From Liolophura sinensis (taxonomy: Eukaryota; Mollusca; Polyplacophora; Chitonida; Chitonidae): a DNA stretch of 64,000 nt. The notes beneath the pieces are model-generated. The model was not told the origin of the DNA. It saw only the letters and a program-made list of their open reading frames with translations, and did not search any database. The stretch covers positions 12,573,385-12,637,384 of the forward strand of contig NC_088295.1 of the NCBI RefSeq assembly GCF_032854445.1, in the 5' to 3' direction. Position numbers and translations under genes: made by a program. Positions 21,801-36,122 of this stretch are shown here, one piece after another. How positions within the stretch are numbered: the first letter of the stretch is position 1; each line of letters opens with the position of its first letter.

Positions 21801-24800
21801 GAGAAGTTTAGCCCATGTGGTGAGGGCCAGCAGCCAGGTCATCACTGGGGATTACTGCACAGCTGGGGGCTGATCACTCTCCCTTGCCATCTCCTCCGGC
21901 AACTCAAATCAGCTTAACTTTACGGCCAGAAATTTTCGGCTAAACTCTACGTGATTTACAGCAGTTCAACAAGAGTCATATTCTTCAACCTTTTTGCATG
22001 TTTGTAAGGTGTTTATTCAAGGGTTTTCTGAAGGCATTACTCTGCACTGACTGATAAAGTTATGTTTTTGTGAAGCCTTGAAACTTGCCAATACAACCAA
22101 TGTAGTTTTGTCTCCAAAATCCAATTAAAAGTGTGCATGAATTCCACTGAAAATTGCTCTTTCATATGCCTAAAGGTTGAGGAGTTAGGTTACTATTCAA
22201 AATCTTGGAGACTATTCATCTTTTACACTCTTGTGAATACAATTTCTTCACATCTGAGAAACATTTATGTGACACTTTATAACTTAACCAAAATTAGGAA
22301 CCTAGGTTCATTATACAACAGGGGACTACACGGATTTGCCATTACTCGGGATATCAGGCACACAACTCACCTTAAAGTCAAAACCATCCTCTGTGATGTC
22401 TTCCTGGATAACTGCTCCAGGTGAAATAGCTTCACTATTGTTTACAACAAGTGATCTGCAGTAGAAGCAAACATTGCATGGTTTGACAAAGGACAACTTT
22501 AAGAAAAAGGATGAATGTATGATCTTCTGTGTCTTTGATAGGCATTACTAACACAACTAACATAAAAGTTAGTGACTTACTTCAATTATAACACAGAGAT
22601 TTGGCTCAGCCCAACACCTGACAGTAGCATAATGAATAACTCTTTAACCTGTGTACAGTTGTACACTGCTAGTACATACAGTCATTAGTGAACATCATAC
22701 AGAAACAACTTTGTCAGTCACTTACATTGTTTGTCAGACACTTTTGCAGTTTGTCAGTCACTTACGCAGTTTGTCAGTCACTTAGGCCTTTGCCCAACTA
22801 TCCTTACTACAGTGCATAATCATTATCAGAATAGAAGTTGCTGATTGATAGCTTTATGTGCTATAGTGTGAAAGCAATCAGTCAAGGCCTTAAGTTACTG
22901 TCTTTGCAAAGTTTAATAGCCAGGAAACATATTGGTTGCTGGGACCATATTGTCTTACATGCGACTGAAAACCAATCCCAGCTACCTCCTTGTTAAAGAG
23001 ATGTTTCAGTTTGAATGTAATCATTAAAAGCATTTCCTAATTGTTGTTGAGATATTATTTTTCTGATGGAATGATGGAGGCTCAAATTCCCCCCTACCAA
23101 TTCCTGTGATGGAATGATGGAGGCTCAAATTCCCCCCTACCAATTCCTGTGATGGAATGATGGAGGCTCAAATTCCCGCCTACCAATTCCTGCACCAAAC
23201 ACATGTAAATAATGTTAACCATTTCCATAATTATCCAGTACATCTAAGCACTGACTGTCTGATATGAGATACCCATACACTTGTATGTACTCCACTACAA
23301 TCTTGAGGCATATATTTTTTTGTTCTTCATGTGCAATTAACCTCCCACGAAACTCACATCATGCCCATGGTGTGTGGTATCAATTACACATGTACATGTG
23401 CAGATACCACACTTCACTAAAGCAGCTCACTGATGCCTCAAAAGTCCATCTTTGATTCTTCTGTATGAAGGATTATGGCTCAAAGCTTGAATAGCAGTAT
23501 TTCGGTGACATTTTTTTAAAGCTGAAAAGAAAACTCCCCTCTTCTTAAAAGCCATTCAGCCTTGTCTCAAACAGTTTTAAAAAGGTTTCAAAAATCCGAG
23601 TGAGTTTTGTGAAATCGATAACAAGCAACTTACTTGGCATATGGTATTTCTATGTTGAGGAGGAGATCACTAGTTGTGGCTCTCTTCCTGCGCCCTGATG
23701 TGATTGAACAGTTGGTAGAAACCTGAACATCAGAGCAATCTGATGACTGGCATAACTCACTGCCATAGGCTTGGTTCAGTATCTGCAGCCGTCCTACTAT
23801 CCTAGATATGATCACCTCTCTAGCTTTTTCATCACAAACCAAATTAAACGTGTACTTCAGAGTTATCATAAGCTTCACACCCGCAGGGGACTTCACATCT
23901 GTTGAAACACACAAGAACATGTCAAATCAAGACATATTTTTCCAACAAAAGAGAAAGGGAAGAAAATAAAATACTGGCTCACAAAGACGTAAAATAAAAC
24001 AAGCGTAACCCTGAAATATTGAAGTCAACATTTTGGCATTATATATTTTCGTGTAACTATGCAGCAATTACACATTGGTAAGACAAGCCAGATCAGATAA
24101 AAAATACTATGCAGAAATATAGAACACCAAAATGTTGACATCAATACTCTGTGTTTCTCTTACATTACTGAGTGAGTGAGTGAGTACTTGGGGTTTAACG
24201 TCGTACTCAACAATTTTTCAGTCATATGACGACGACTTGCGTTATTGAAGACAAAGGTGATCCGAGGTCAGAGTTTACACAGGTGATCTGAGGTCAGAGT
24301 TCACAAAGGTGATCTGGGATCAGAGTTCACAAAGGTGATCTGAGGTTAGAGTTCACAAAGGTGATCTGAGGTTGGAGTTGGCAAAGCTGACCTGAGGTGA
24401 GAGTTCACAAAGGTGATCTGAGGTCAAAGATCACGAAGATTACTGAGCTCATGTAGGACTTTCGACTCAGTGATCAGACTTACACATACTTACTTAGCAT
24501 GCTGCCCATTTCTTAAGACCAAAACATTAATAACACTCGACTAAAAACAACAAAACTTGAGTACTAAAATAATGATCTCTTAAAGTGCTAGTACAGTGTC
24601 AAGACCTGACAAGGATTGTGACAGTCTGAATTGCTTTCTTACATTGTAAACAAATCGCAATGCATTAAAATTGCTGTTGTTAGTTTTGGGGGATAATACG
24701 GAAACAAAACTTTTCTGTGGTTTCCAAGTTTGTCTGGTGTGATGTCACGCAAGACACACTTGTATATCGACAAAAGATGCCTACTTTCAAACACGCATGA

Positions 24801-27800
24801 CCTCATTCCAGCATGTAGTGCCTTACTCGACGTCACATCTGCCTGATTTATCGGCACATAAGGAATATTATCACGTCACATCAGCAAAATTTTATGGAAA
24901 CTGCCGAAGATTTTGTTTTTTGAGGACTCTTCACTTATTGAGGATAAATAGTGTTATTCATTGTATATCTTTTTGAACAGTGGTGTTAGCTCTGTTCCAT
25001 AGGGTATCTTTCGTATCACTTTAATATTTTCACCTGCTTTCTCTCGGGACTGAAGCAGGACTTTAATGATATATGGATGAAAATCCTGAAGCCCTAGGGT
25101 AAATGTAGTTATATTAATGTAGAACTACTTTTATCCTTTCTGGCTTTTCCTCTCCCGAACCGTTAAACTAAATTCTCACTTTTCTAAGAATAAAATCATC
25201 TGGCAAAGAAGCAAGAGACCGGGTCAGTGTTGTCATTACTTACCTCCACAGGAAGGGAATCTGTATGGTAAATACTTCTGGGGGGTCCTTGTGTCCAGAT
25301 TTCCTGAGGGTCCACAGGTGTAGAAGTCTGGTGTGGGGCGGGTGAGCGTCAGATTGTTACTAGAGCACATCAGCTCAAAGTTAGTGTAACTTAGGTACAT
25401 GTTCTTCTCGTAACTGCCACGGTCTGGGCCTAACGTCATGTTACACACAACATCTGAATGAAAAAGTGATTTGGGTCAAGTCAGATGGGATTGTAGAAGT
25501 CGAGACAAGATCATTTGTCACACTACAATGCCCCAATAAAGGACCGCAATATCCTTCCTTTGCATGTTCAGTGTGGTTCAACATATTTAGAGAAACAATA
25601 AGGAAGAGATTGTGACTCAATATCAAATTTAACTTCAGACAGTCATCCACCAAATCCACTGAATCTGTTCTCTAGGACTGTTGGCATGATCATAAAAATA
25701 CCCTTGAGCCAAATTTGGCCGAGGTATATCCAAATTATCAGCTATCAAGTTCAACCAAACGTACATAAAAGAAGTTAGGCATGCTTAATTCCAGAACATT
25801 TCTCCAACAAATACATGCAGGTAACTAGAGGTAGGCCTACAGCTCAAACAGATATTGTTTTCATTTGCAAGATTTTGCTATAGAAATGAAATACAAACAG
25901 GGCAATTTCCTCAAAAAGCTAACATTTAATGATTAGCTAATTATCAACATACAGTATGCCTGTCATAAAATGGATTTCTTACTTTTGACAAAAACAATAA
26001 AAGAACAGATGGCTGTGGAATTCTCATCATTTTTAGCCTCGTAAATAACCAAGTGGCGACCCCACAAGAAACTCTCACCTAAAACAGAAATCTTTTCATA
26101 AGCTATAAAAGACTTTATAATAGAAAATGAACACCATGTCATTAATCAATAGTTGGTTACCATGCCAGTAAAATACAAGATCAGTAACTTTAAATAACAG
26201 AAAAACTGTTAAAATCACAACTGGATTGACTGAGTTTCTTCAGTTTATTATGAAAAATGTATACATAAAATTTATATTAGAACACATAGAAAAGCAATCA
26301 AGGACTATTTGGACACCACACAACACTGACATGCCTGGTGTCTGCTCTGATAATAGTGTCTGTACATCCTGGATCAGTATTCATAAGTAAAAACATCAAA
26401 ATAATCACCAACAGAAGTATATACATATATATTCATTTTCAATTCACTAATTATAGAAGTAGTTTTCTTCAAAGCTGGTTTTATGTTCAAGAGTTATTTA
26501 CAATCTAACGCCATCATATATGCCTGGAAAGAGAGGTCCTCACCCGTCCCGGCGCTCGATCTCAGGTGGATATTTTCTGTTGTGGGTGGGGGTTCCCAGT
26601 GTACTGTGGTCACTCTGTCCTCTGAGTACAACTCCACATTGGACGGGCACATTGGCATCTGGGGCATGCTCCTATCTGTTCAGGGAGGTCAGAGAACAGC
26701 AATATGAATAAAAAATAGTGATATGCAACCTCACTCCTCAATATTCCTACATGTGTATGACTTAATATAAACAGAGGTTAGAGTTCAGTTTACAGCATAC
26801 ATGTACACAAGTTTATGCTTCCAGTACATCAGAATGCATTCCCAAATGCTGACCCCTTTTTGGCAGATCAGAGATGTCTGTGGCTCAGGGTTACAATTTC
26901 ACACCCAGGGTTTAAATCTCCATATACCCTCTCAACACTCGGATAATAATTTTGTCCCTGCAATAATTATCAAATAGAAAGTCAGTCTCACTTATATGTA
27001 AAGCTAAGAAAAATCACCCTAGATATGTCGACTGCACATTGGGCTGGTAAAATGGCTCCTACTCCCAAGCTGAATCCCACGTCTCTTGGAAATACTCAGT
27101 TACATGAACCTGTGCCTGGGAAATATACCTGTTCCTGAATGGCGGAGGTCAAATCTATACCTAGGGTACATAGCAATAAGCCAAAGTCCTTTTGTGCAAG
27201 ATATATCTTTAAACCCTTGTCTTAGGGCTATTATTATCACTGAATTCCATTTGTGAGGTTAGATCCAACCACTGAACCCTTCGCTAGGGAGGTGCTCAGA
27301 TGGGCCTAGATGAACCAAGAAAGTGCATAAAACATTAGGTTATGTATAAATTTCACCACAATCATACCTGAGTATGTGCGTATTGAGCATGTCAGACCAG
27401 TAAAGCCTTCTGGGACATATCTCGTCCTTGGGTGTAGCAGAGCTGCCCTGTACCTTGTTCACTCCCGGGAAGAGTGCAAAACTCTGCCCAGCGTAACACC
27501 ACTCCGGCTAGAACTGCAGTGGTGTTCTCGGCTATCAGTGGAATCTCCGTGTCGAAGTCTAATGCCCTGTTGTACAGGTTCACCTGGCTAATGTACCCAT
27601 TAAACCCTTGTCCATCCACTGGCTTCTCAAGGCAGGGATCATACTCATTCCCCAGGGTAATCCAAATGCTGGAGAACATAATAAATGGTAAATGTGTTGC
27701 AGTGTGCCCAGAAATTCAAAACAACCTCATTCATTTATAACTTATAAAAAAAAAGAAAATATAAATATCTAAATCCCTTTTTTCCCATGATTTTACACCA

Positions 27801-30800
27801 TGCAAGCACAAACACAAGTACATAGCAGACACACGTAGGACAGGAATTAAACACACAAAATCATGCAAATCACCAAGAAAACTACTACATTTTATACAGT
27901 CTTCCAATAGACTTTAATGAGAGGATGAGGGCAAACATGTACCTGTACATAAAGTTTCTAGACTAATACTTTGCACCTTAAACCCTGCGATCCTAATCCA
28001 GCTGGCTCTGTGGCCAAGCTTGCTAGTGCAGCACAATGAGTTCAAGTCCAACAATCTGTAGACTGGGTTCCCTTGGATTTCCTACTGCCATAATATTGGC
28101 AATCATGATATAAGTGAAATAATCTTGAGTGCGATGTGACACATCAATCAAATAAATAAACAATAAAATCAAACTCCTCACTATGAAACAAACAGTCAAT
28201 GTCCTTACGATTCATCCAGTGGACTAACATCCGTGGCAATGGATTTGGTGCCTACAGTTGACCCGTCTGTGGTAAAGCGGACATTGTAGGCACCCTGTTC
28301 GTAGTGACTGTCTATGGTCACATGATGCCAGCGTCCATCGTTCACCCTCAGGACGTTTGAATATCTGATGGGGAAGGGACTCACACTGGGGATAGAGAGC
28401 GTCAAGCCCTCAGTGCTGACCTGTACTAACTTTCCAGGGCACTTCATCCCTTTCCTAAAGTAAGATAATCATAAAGTTTTACAAATCAGTTATTTCCTTA
28501 ACTTCACTTCATGAATTTGTGCAAGAATAAACTCGTAGTTCTATCATGAACATTATCAAGCATAATGACCAACATAACTACATTAACTACTGACTGATAT
28601 CCTTCTGGAAAACAAGATGTATGTTCCTCAGAAAAATAGTTTTTAATCAGGATACGTGTACCAAATTTAAAAGCTTTGTTTAAAATAGTTCGTTGAAAAA
28701 TTCTGTCCACTTGTAATACATACACACGCTCATGCATGTCTATAGAGACAGACAGGTACAGGTCTAGATACCCACAATATATGTTGTATTTGCAAGGGGG
28801 CATAAAAAGTGCACAGACACCACCACAATAACATCTGATCACACACATGCTGTAACACTTACATGACTTTAAATGCCATGAAAAAAGTTCCTGTGGAATC
28901 CGCTTCTTGAAACCTGACCCAAAAGGAGAATGTAAATGATGCCAAATCTAGGGCTATTGGGTAAGGTAGAGATGCTTGGCCGGTCTTGGTTGAGGAGTAG
29001 AAATACAGGTCATAATCCACATCAATAGCTGTAAAGGCAAATAGCGAATGCATGAAGACACAAGCTGAAGACACCAGTCAAGCAGTGTAACCCATGGCTC
29101 TCCTACCCCTTATGATGTGCACCAAGTAAGGTATTAGGCCTTGTCAAGGTGTGAAATCTAAGATACATGTAAATGTATGATCAGATTTTAGTTGCTATAC
29201 CAGGTTGACACTCTAACCTCTCATCCCCTGCAGTGGTGTTCAACTTGTATGAGATAAATATTCCTCTGCTTCAATGTGAACCATATGTCATAGGTTTCTC
29301 CACGCTCTCAATTCTAGAAGTTTATCTTTTGACTATATGAGTGAACTTTGAGTGAATCTGTCACTACTACTTGTCAAATGATAAACGTAAAGACAGTTGG
29401 TTTGTTCCTATCATCATGATATACACACATCAGTATCTCTCTGCTATAAAGGCTGCTGAACATTAAACCCCTACCTTCTGAGCACGTGTCACCTGTCCAC
29501 CCCACGGGACACCTGCAGAAAGCCGTGTTCACAGCGTCAACACAAAGCCCTCCAGGACAAGTCTTATGCAGGCAGTCATCCACATTGATGTCACACAGGG
29601 TTCCAGTGTAGCCTATCACAGAAATAACACAACTCTCATCAAGAATTTCCACCTTCTCATTGGTCAGGAATGTTTCTTTTCAAGGTCAACTACTAATAAC
29701 CTACATAATCATGGATACGCATTGTTTCTTACCCTAGTGATTATGTTACCAAATCACACCGCAAAAGATCATGACCTATGGTGATTTCCATCAAATGTCA
29801 CTTGTTCATTGCATCATCTTTTTCCCTATCATAATTTCTCACATCATTCATGTTACCTGTGCTCACCTGACATACATGAACAGGTAAGTGTTCCTGATGG
29901 AGATACCACAGGTGATCCTCCATTTTGGCAGCTGCCATCCCGAAACAGATCTGCCCGGCTCTCGCACCCATTACCTGTGTATGCCACTAAAAAAACAGTG
30001 TAACGTTAGTTGTATACTGCAAAGCAAGTGACGGTCCCAACATTAAACTTTTTAAATGTTTAGGTGTCTAATTAGATATATCTGAGTATAAATCTTATTT
30101 TCATTTTCCCTTCTTCAGCAAAATCTGCTTTGAATTTTTCTTCTTGTTCCAAACAAATCTATGTACAAATCTTTCAGTACAGTAAGTCTATACTAGAGCA
30201 TTCAGCACAATTCAATCAACTGTAAATGGAATTCAGTAGTACTGTAAGTACCGCCTTGCCGTGGGCAGGAGCAGACAACTGTGTCATCATCATCAGAGCA
30301 TTGACCACCATTCAGACAGGGCTGGACACTGGTGCATCCACCTGGGGGAAACTCACACTGTCCTCCGTATGTCTTATTGCCGCTACATCTGCAATCAATA
30401 GCAGCAAAGTCACAGGGAAGACATAACTCAACTTAGGAACTGTGTAATTTTCAGCCAGTTATTATTCAGTCAGTTGTTAGCAGATTCAACATGATATTTA
30501 TTTATTTGATTGGTGTTTTACGCCATACTCAAGAATATTTCACTTATACGACGTCGGCCAGCATTATGGTGGGAGGAAACCGGGCAGAGCCCGGGGGAAA
30601 CCCACAACCATCCGCAGGTTGCTGGCAGACCTTCCCACGTACGGCCGGAGAGGAAGCCAGCATGAGCTGGACTTGAACTCACAGCGACCATATTGGTGAG
30701 AGACTCCTGCGTCATTATGCTATGCTAGCGCACTAACCGACTGAGCCATGGAGGCCCCTAGATTCAATATGAAGTTACAGCACATTCATTGGCAAAGATG

Positions 30801-33800
30801 TGAGACAGTTTGGTGATTGGCTCATGTTGGCCAAAAAAAAAAAAAGATGACTTTAGTAAACTTTTCAGAATGAAGTCAAACCATATTTCCTCTAGCCACT
30901 TACATACTAAAAAAAATAGCTGTCAATCTGAGAGCTGAAAGTGGCTGTTGAAACTGCATTGCAAGAGTTCAAAACCAACTCCCATAGGAGAAAAATACAG
31001 TCTTTTCAGTATTAAGGCTTACATCCAAGTGAGACCTAACACTACTGGTGCATACTGGCTTACTGGACTAACTATTACAATGGTTGTTGATATAGTTAAC
31101 TTATTTGCTTACTATAACATGTGTGATTTAATGAGTGGATATTGTGCAGGAGTTGTCACCCTTGGCTGTTCAGGACAAGCATGTTCAGCAAACCGCTGTG
31201 TGATGGTGGTGACATAAAATCTAAAGTGGTTACATCCTTCCCACAGTTACCCCTTCAAACATTTCAAGGGCCTTTTCTCTTTGCAGGGTCTTGCAAGTAT
31301 CGTTTGAGTGAGCTATACCATTTATAGTGAATGCTGAACATTTTTTTATTATTAACATTATTTTTATTACAATACCCTTGATAAAGACTGCTTTAGAGAA
31401 ATGCTTTTCTCCCAAAATCATACATGGCTGTGCAAAGTTCAGGGCTTTGCTTTGCTGTGGCTGTGTTAGCATGACTTTATAGTACAGAAGCCAAACCATC
31501 TGACCACAACATCTGGCATCATTGTACGTCATTTAACCATGATCCTTCACACAATTTGAATGGTTACACATATGGTATCTAATTCTTTTAATAACGTATT
31601 TCTTTTGCTGTTCAGTATATACATGTATAATTTAATTTTCCCAAATTTACGCTTGTAAGGCTGGATCTGATTGGTCAATATGTTTATGTGATGTGGCATG
31701 TGAAGTTGCTTAGTAACAGTAGAACTTTGATCACCAATTTCATTGGCCCAAAGAATCTCATTCATACAGTGTGTATTCTGGAGCCTGCGGCGTTCCCTTC
31801 CTCAAAACAATCGACTAACATTTATCATGGTTTGGAATGAAAGTAAAACTTCAGATGACATTCTTTTATTCCTTAAATTAAAATATAAGTATTCACTGCA
31901 ACATTTTTTAGGTTCATTGGGGGTATAAATGAAAAAAAAAGCCTGTGCAAACCTTTGTATGAATCCCTGCTGCAGTTCAAACAAAGGTATGCACAGTGTT
32001 TTTTTCATTTATGACCCCAATAAACCAAAGAAATCTTTAAATATTTACATAAGATCATGACAATGTTTGTCTTATTTTTGTATATAATATAAAAGTTGCT
32101 GTATATGTAAGGGATGTTGTAACTTTTAGGTTATATTATATTTGTGACAGTAGTCCGTGACGTTGACCTTAGTTAGGTCCAGCGTTTTGAAAGTTGTAAA
32201 TTTTTCTTTTTTTAGTTCTTCACTTGAAGGAAGTCTATGTTCATTTGACTAATGGAAGATAGTGAACTTTTTAACAAACCTCTTTTTGTCTATACTGTCT
32301 ATAAGATAATTTGGTTGATATGTACCCAGGATTCAATTGCTCAGTGTCCGCCATTTTCCATCAGCCTGACAAGGCAAGATCACATGACAAATTATATAAG
32401 TGTCAATTATTCACACAAAGATTAACAGGTATGTAAGTTTGAATCATGTCATAAGTTTTCACCAAGCTTGGTGGCATGAACAATGATAGTTTTAGCTTGT
32501 GTAATCTGAGCAGTTATGTAATGTTTACATGTACTCTAACAGCTGATCGATTGTGCAGGAATGCACATGGCTGCGGCTTGGCTGAATGGTTTCGCTCTCA
32601 GTAAGCAATACCACACATCGTATGTGTAATTTGATGTATAACACTGTTCCATCCTATACATAAGTTGTAAGATAGCGGAATAGTGTTAACAGTTCTTATG
32701 AAGTTAAATACTGTACTAAGTAGGTTGTACAGGCCCATGGTTTGTAACCATGGCAACTTTATGTCTAGACTATTTGCACTGTATAAGTTACCTCCCTTGG
32801 CTTGAAATTCAAATTCTGTACGATGTACCAGTTTGGGTGTATCATCACATGTACAATGTAACGTAAGAAAACTAATTTACTATGGTTTAGTGTGTTAACC
32901 ATTAATACTGATTACTGTCAGTGTAATGCAGACCATGCGCTTTGATAAATAATAAAGATAACATGGTGTTTCACTTTCTTTCATGTGACACCTATTATTA
33001 TGCTATTTGGACAACCTTAGGAGACATCCCAGTATGGTCCTGTCAGCAACTATAGGCAGCATTTGGCATAAGATGGTCACATTGTCTGATTGTAGCCATG
33101 AACCATCATGGTTTATTAGGACCTGTGTGTAATAGTACATGTGTCACAGCGTTTTCAAACAGACTTGTGCATACATTTTCATGCTGTGATTTTATTATCT
33201 TGTTAGTTTTTTTTATATCACTCATTCACATGGTGTAATGATGCTGTATAAAAACACGGTACTTGAACCACCTCTTTAGATAATGGTGATATAGCTAAGA
33301 CAGCATAACTGTTCATGTAAATACTTCTAGTCAGTTAAGCATGTTACAATGAGCAAAGTATTGTTTCCGAATAATTGGTGTTTTGTTATTCACATGTAAT
33401 TGCTAATAGCAGCACCTTACTCATATTACATGTATATTGATTTCAAGTTCGACACTTCTCATCTTTTGAAAGTTTATTGTTTCAAGTTAAGAATGTAAGG
33501 AACAGGGTTACCCCCACTGATAGTACACACAACCAGCACCACAGATTTATGATCATACACTGTAAAAAGTATATGAGTCATGTATAACAGCAGTACCACA
33601 TTCAGCCAGCAATGTGTAATACACATATCACCACTTCACTTAATAATACTGTAACAGCACAAAGTATTGTTCTGATATGCCTGTCTTCTCAGGTCTTTCT
33701 GTCTCTCTGCACCACCTGTATACGGTAACAATCTCCATGGATATATAAAAGAACGTCAGTCCAGAATGAGTTCTGGAGTCTTCTTATTCCACGTGCTTTA

Positions 33801-36091
33801 CATATGTATTTAGTAAATGGCTGCCTACCTGCAGAAGTAGGTGTTGAATATGCTGACACATTCTCCCTTGTTCTGACAGGGAGATTCCTCACACCTGTTG
33901 GTCGCCTCTTCACACTGCTTACCCTGCCAGCCAGGCAAACACTCACACAAGAAGCCATTCACCCGGTCTGTGCAATTACCTCCATGTTTACAAGGGAAAC
34001 TTTCACACTCATTCACCTTCACCTGGGCAAATATACAATCAATCAGCTGTTCAAAACAACCATTCGGGCCATCTAAATTGTGATTAATATATAGAATTCA
34101 TTAATAAAGATCAAGTAGAAACAGTCACTGTTTTACCAATTTTCAATTTAATAGGAGTGAACATGGAAATTCATAACAAGATAATATCTGTGATAATGGG
34201 AGCCATTAAATAAACCATGGCACTTGGGACGGTATATTCCTGTAAAATTTAATTCAGTCTAATTATACATTGCACATAACAATCAACTCAAACATTTCTT
34301 TCAATATTGTTGAATGCTGCCGCTCATATTCAAGTTATGACATACAAGTATTTAGGCAAAAAGTCATAGGAGTCAAGTATGCCTATGGGCAACTTTAAAT
34401 ACTTTAATCTTCTTTGTAAAACAAAATGTTTGAAGCTGGATGCTCAAACTTACTACAAATTGCACTACTGTGGTCAAAACTAAATAAGTTTCAGGCAAGT
34501 ATTTAGGAATTCATTTTGGATTACAATTTTAGACTTTTTTGTGAAATAGGTGTTGAGGAAGGGGGCGGTGGGGGGGGGGGGAGGTACAATGTGGGTGTGT
34601 CAGAAGTGAGTGATTTGGAAGTGCCCTGAATCACAAACATGCTATAAGTTTTTATGGAGAAATGCATCACACATCTCACTTTCACTGACATACAGGGGTC
34701 TGTGTGTAAAACAATTTTCACTTACTGAGCAGTTTTTGCCGCTGTACCCTGGTTTACAGTTGCACAGGTAGTTGTTGATCAGATCTGTGCAGTTGAAAGT
34801 CCCCTCCAAGTCACACCCGTGGTTGACGCAGTCATCAATATTAACATCACAGTCCTTACCTTGAACAATCAAGAAAATGGAATTACAGACTCTCTTACTC
34901 ACACCTGTGTTGAGCCTATGATGAATGTCCATCAATTCAACACTCAAACTGTAACATTCTTTCTTAGCAAATACTAACACTGGTCAGGCATGATTTATCA
35001 CATCATTTTTATGTCTATAACATGAACATGACAATATTGTGAGATTTTAAAAAAATGAATTACATAGGAAAGTATTTGTTCAAAATCAAACTCGGGCTGG
35101 ATTACAAGTTCAGTCTTCTGCAAAATTAGTGCATGAATAAAACATCCAACTTCTGGACATAAAAGCCAGATTCTGTACAGTCATACTGTAAATGTTTTCT
35201 GAATACAGCATGCAAGTTTCAGCAGTCAGGACAAGAATCTCATACTACAAAAAATTTATTAAATTTTATTAATTTAATTTTATATTTGTTTATGGGGTAT
35301 TTTGCTCAACATAACAGTCACTACGGGGTTCTTATGTCCCTTGTTACCTTCAAACCCGTCAGCACAGTGGCATTTGTAGTCAGCCACAAGGTCCTCACAT
35401 GTGGCTCCATTCTGACATGAGCCACAGTCATCCAAATTGTGCTGACATAAGGAGCCTCCATATCCCTCCTTGCACACACAGCCATACATCCCTGGGCCAG
35501 AATTGGAACATTTTGTACTGCCCATCCCAGTACAGGGATTAGAGCTACATCCATCCACAGGACTACAGCTGGACCAGTTCGCATCTGAAACATGATATAA
35601 ACAATGGACACAGGTTATCTGACACATCCACTGACAGCACTGCACCAGTCTGCATCTGAAACACAGATTAAAAACAATGCACAGGTCTGCATCTGAATCA
35701 CAAGTTGCAACATCCATTCAAAGCAGTACAGCTTGACCAGTTTGCATCTCCAACTTATTCTATTAAATATGGGTGAGTGAGTCCTTGAGGTTTAACGTCA
35801 GACTTATACAATTTTTCAGTCAAATAATGACGAAGGAATCCTTACAGTGCATGTAATGTGCCTCCCTGTTGCGGGCCGGATTCCCACCTCTCTTTCATCT
35901 AGTACTGCTTCACTGAGACGACTTACTGAAGGCAAGTAAGCTGCCCTGCCTCAGCCATTATACTGATATGGGTCAACCAGTCATTGCACCACTCCCTTAA
36001 GGCTGAAGGCCAAGCAAGGAATATGCAACTCCCTCTTTTTAGATTTAGAGGGGTGACCCAACCCAGGACTGACCCTGGATCTGCTGCCCTC

Positions 36092-36122
<31 letters not shown>

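Larger units (their letters stand above)
30389..33828. other. intron 25, longest gene-free stretch of the middle region
   Basis: A 3.4-kb intron. It holds a full SINE A (30495-30759) and an inverted repeat (31911-32026). The rest is AT-rich without recognisable coding, RNA or tandem structure. Confidence 0.6.

Noticed and set aside
30495..30759. A tRNA gene
   Set aside because: A-box and B-box-like motifs are present, but the sequence does not form a complete cloverleaf and it continues into a SINE tail with a target duplication. The same holds for 60766-61111 and 35770-36163.
35321..35611. 96-codon alternative frame over exon 23
   Set aside because: It is a shadow of the two-EGF exon. The cysteine pattern exists only in the chosen frame.
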